Source of the DNA: Acanthaster planci
Taxonomy: Eukaryota; Echinodermata; Asteroidea; Valvatida; Acanthasteridae
Direction: 5' to 3'
Length of the DNA: 41,004 nucleotides
Assembly (NCBI RefSeq): GCF_001949145.1
Contig: NW_019091406.1
Coordinates: 158,693 to 199,696, forward strand
Part shown: piece by piece, positions 38,135 through 41,004 of the stretch
How positions within the stretch are numbered: position 1 is the first letter of the stretch
Layout: each line of letters begins with the position of its first letter
Translations under genes and position numbers: made by a program
The notes under the pieces: model-generated
What the model saw: the letters and a program-made list of their open reading frames with translations, nothing else
Databases searched by the model: none
What the model was told of the DNA's origin: nothing

Positions 38135-41004
38135 AGTGATACACACGTACTGTACTATCAATCATATTCCGATCTGCCATGTTAGTTTTCCCCTTGACAG
38201 TGAGAGCTACAGGTACTTGTCCCTTGCATTGTATGTAATTTGAGCAGCGGGTACATGTAAAAGTACCCATCTTGCCAAATAACCATAGGCACACCAAGAA
38301 AAGACCCTCCACCACGCAAGACTACCGGAGAGCCACCATACATGTATGTGTAACGAATGCTACAGCACATTAAGTCATTATGTTCCCATCAAAATAGACT
38401 GTGTGGGTGAGATGAGTCTGAACATGACCCCCATATCGCATTACAAAATCATATTACTGAATGACGTCCTGAATGAAGGGGGGACTGTTGAAAGCAAATA
38501 TCTGCGAGACGGTGAGCCAGGGCAAGCCACCCTCTTCTGCCTCCTCTTCGGACATCGTTAATATCATAGTCGACAGAAATGTGAGCCACATCGATCAACA
38601 CCCACACCACAAAAGACTCCTGGCCATCCCCTGGTTTTCTGCATGTCCTCTAATGGGTTTGCTTTGCAAATACTCTGCCTGGTCTCCGCCAGGTCCTAAT
38701 GCAATCCAATATCGGCATGGGGATGCAACAGTGTCTACGTGTGTACATGTACATCCTTAACCCCCCCCCCACAATCCTGCTTCTACACTCCCCCGGCACC
38801 ACCGTGTAGGCCGTGCCAAATCTTGCATCATCCAGAGAAGACCTTGATGCTGGAGCATCACAGGCACAATTTCGGGAGATTTCTAGTGGAATTTGGCGTT
38901 CATCCTGACCGTGCCGTCTCTCCTCCTCCGACAGCAGTAAACACCTGCCTTCCTGAAATTGCCGAGTCAAACCCCGTGCGCTGCCAAAGCCACAACTAAT
39001 CTCCTGGCTGGGGGATGGGGATTCCTTCCGTATGCATGTTTGTTTCGGGGATGGAAACCCCATATTGACCTGAACCTGGCCTCCATGTAAATGTACAATT
39101 CATTATCCATAAAAAATCTGACTCAAACAACAAAATCCATACCAAATTAAGGGGGTCCCTTATCAGAAAATGCCTGACAAAAGTCTCCTTTCAATGATGG
39201 TATCCTTTCAACTGCCTTGACAAGACAAAACCTTTTAAGTGAGATAAGTAATTCCTTCATAAATTAAATTGATTATCAGTAGTCAGGGTGTCATTTTTCA
39301 AAAAAATCCCTGCAACTGTATCCTTACAACAAATGTTGCTGTTAGTTTTACCGGTGGCAAAACGGTGCCAAAAGTGGAGGGGAGGGGCCAGTTGTTAGAC
39401 CATCAGGCATCAGCCATTAATAGGTCGATCCATTATGCCCCACCTTATTATAGGGCCTGCAAAAAAGGGGGGCGGGTACTGTCCTCCTTCCCCCCTCTCG
39501 CGGTACTCAGTTTCATACCTACTGGCACACATGAAATGATGTGTTTACTTATAGTGAAAGATCGCGAATGATCCTTGCTTGGTACCTCCTGACCTGAGAC
39601 CAGGCATTAGGGGACTAAAACCAAACCCTTCGGCATACCTTGTGAATTTGGATGTTCTTAATGTTCTTAACAAACCGTATAGCCTACAGTGTGGTGGCAA
39701 TGTTGTTGGGGAAAATTTGGATTGAGTTGTGGGGTCTCTGAACAGTCCCTAACAACTTGGTGCAAATTTGCCTACATGTGGGAAAATATTTTGAGCCGCC
39801 ATAATACACCGTAAATATCTGACAACATGTGTGCAATCTTCATATTCTGCAGAACCTGTGGGACTCAATGTAACTCATGAGTACAATGACAAGCACGAGT
39901 CGGCTCTACAATATGTACACCAACTTCATACAACGCTGGCCGGTCAAATTACAAGAGCGGGTACGATAAATGCCTCCAGACAGTTATCCTGGCCTGAAAA
40001 TCTCCCCCATGATAACCTCCAGCATGACCTGCCTGTCATCTCAACAGCTTCGCCACTGAGCTTTATTCTCCCCTCTGTCCATACCAATGACGACAACGAC
40101 TTCTCAACTAGCCCCGCGGTGTCGAATTTCACGTCACTGCTCACGCGTTCACGTCTGCATTATACCTTCCCTACAGGAAGCGCTGAAATTAATGAAACCC
40201 GATCTTAGGCACCGTCAGGCAAACCATCCTATGTTTTTTCTCCGTTCGATCTCTCTGTCCATCCCCGTATACTGTGCGCGCGTATGTACACTCCCGTCAG
40301 GAAACTCCATAAGAAGGATTTAATTAGTCATGCGTAATGTGCATGTATTGACCAGAATTCTTGAAGGAGGGAGTGAGCTTGTGGAGACTGACAAGAGGTC
40401 AGGAGAGCACTTGTCTGGGTTCTCTCTTTCAGAAAGTGATCCTGTATGCAGAATGGGGGAAGGACAGACGAAGACGAAAATACACAGCAAGTCGTAATAT
40501 AAAAGACAGCAGAGCCAATGCATTGGATTCAAACTTTAACTTCCTTTTCCTTCCTGAAAATTGAATGTAGGTGAGGGTTAGCTTGGGTTACAAACAATTC
40601 CAAGAAGACTTGATCTACAATACATGCCACATGTACCGTACTGTTGTTTTGTGTAAACAGCGCACTTTTAATGGAATAACTTTGCCATTCTCTAGTTCTG
40701 TGAATTACCCCACTGTAACAGTTGCTGTCAAAATTTGTATATATTTTTTTTTCTCTCTCTCATTTTCTAATATTTAGTTTCCAGCAATTCCTTTTCTTTC
40801 AATTTCCTTCCTTTTTCCCTTCATCGCAGATTGGGTAAGTATTACTACATGCAGAAGAAATTTCTTTCTTTTTTTTTCAGTGTACGCGGCGTAGGTTGTA
40901 CTGTACAATGCCTACGCACACACACACACAAGTATCCGCATAGCCTGTGCGCGCTGAAGGATTCAGCGGACCGTGTTTATATGAATATTTATAAGTTATT
41001 TGAG

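Larger units (their letters stand above)
29983..41004 (-). other. Upstream cyclase intron (at least 11 kb), no exon found
   Basis: The first visible exon starts in the middle of a codon, so more exons must lie upstream. I looked for reverse-complement forms of the invariant C1a motifs (FADIEGF, GDCYYC, HCCVEMG) in this interval and saw none. It therefore appears to be intron. Contents recognised: the TIR element at 32412-33647, a candidate regulatory block at 34860-35060, a diverged direct repeat at 36915-37610, a tRNA-like fragment at 38058-38134 and an AC microsatellite at about 40917-40930. A short divergent exon could have been missed. Confidence 0.65.

Noticed and set aside
38650-39063. 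Minus-strand 137-codon frame
   Set aside because: Arg/Ser/Pro-rich low-complexity translation with no recognisable domain and an overlapping plus-strand frame; treated as chance.
29983-41004. Possible further C1a exons
   Set aside because: No reverse-complement trace of FADIEGF, GDCYYC or HCCVEMG was found by eye; those invariant motifs should be visible if present.

Overview
This is animal nuclear DNA, AT-rich and mostly non-coding. It carries one recognisable gene: the 3' two-thirds of a membrane-bound adenylyl cyclase of the type 5/6 (group III) family, on the minus strand. Fourteen exons between 29982 and 4001 splice in frame at GT-AG junctions with matching codon phases. Together they encode 722 complete residues plus the stop. 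The first visible exon begins inside the C1a catalytic domain. The N-terminus, the first six-helix cassette and the metal-binding half of C1a (about 450-500 residues, judged from vertebrate AC5/6 length) must lie beyond base 41004.

The source is most likely a marine invertebrate deuterostome, and an echinoderm fits best. The evidence is an AC5/6 that is close to, but clearly diverged from, the vertebrate proteins; several short foldback elements of kinds I associate with echinoderm and other marine invertebrate genomes; and very frequent TACATGTA palindromes. The species cannot be fixed from the sequence alone.

Layout in + coordinates: 1-4000 is 3' flank or 3' UTR with one small foldback element and one strong hairpin. 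4001-7452 holds the C2 catalytic exons. 7795-13645 holds the second membrane cassette (TM7-TM12). 14085-23766 holds the regulatory C1b linker. 29824-29982 holds the end of C1a. 29983-41004 is 11 kb of upstream intron with no exon I can support.

The introns hold small non-autonomous DNA transposons and inverted repeats: a piggyBac-like MITE bounded by TTAA (9390-9818), MITEs at 5788-5948 and 14869-15085, an imperfect palindrome with arms of about 138 nt (20356-20720), a 690-bp element with about 45-nt terminal inverted repeats (26425-27114), and a 1.2-kb element with ATAAGCC-rich ends (32412-33647). A tRNA-like SINE fragment (38058-38134), a four-unit 20-bp tandem repeat and a 31-nt-arm hairpin inside an unexplained 231-codon open frame complete the picture.

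The cyclase keeps every C2 residue needed for catalysis and the forskolin-pocket residues that lie in the visible exons. The protein is therefore predicted to be an active, Gs-stimulated, forskolin-sensitive enzyme making cAMP at the plasma membrane. I saw no clearly undescribed biological system. The best candidates for a second look are the long palindromes, the intronic open frame, and a few intronic stretches that look like regulatory elements.
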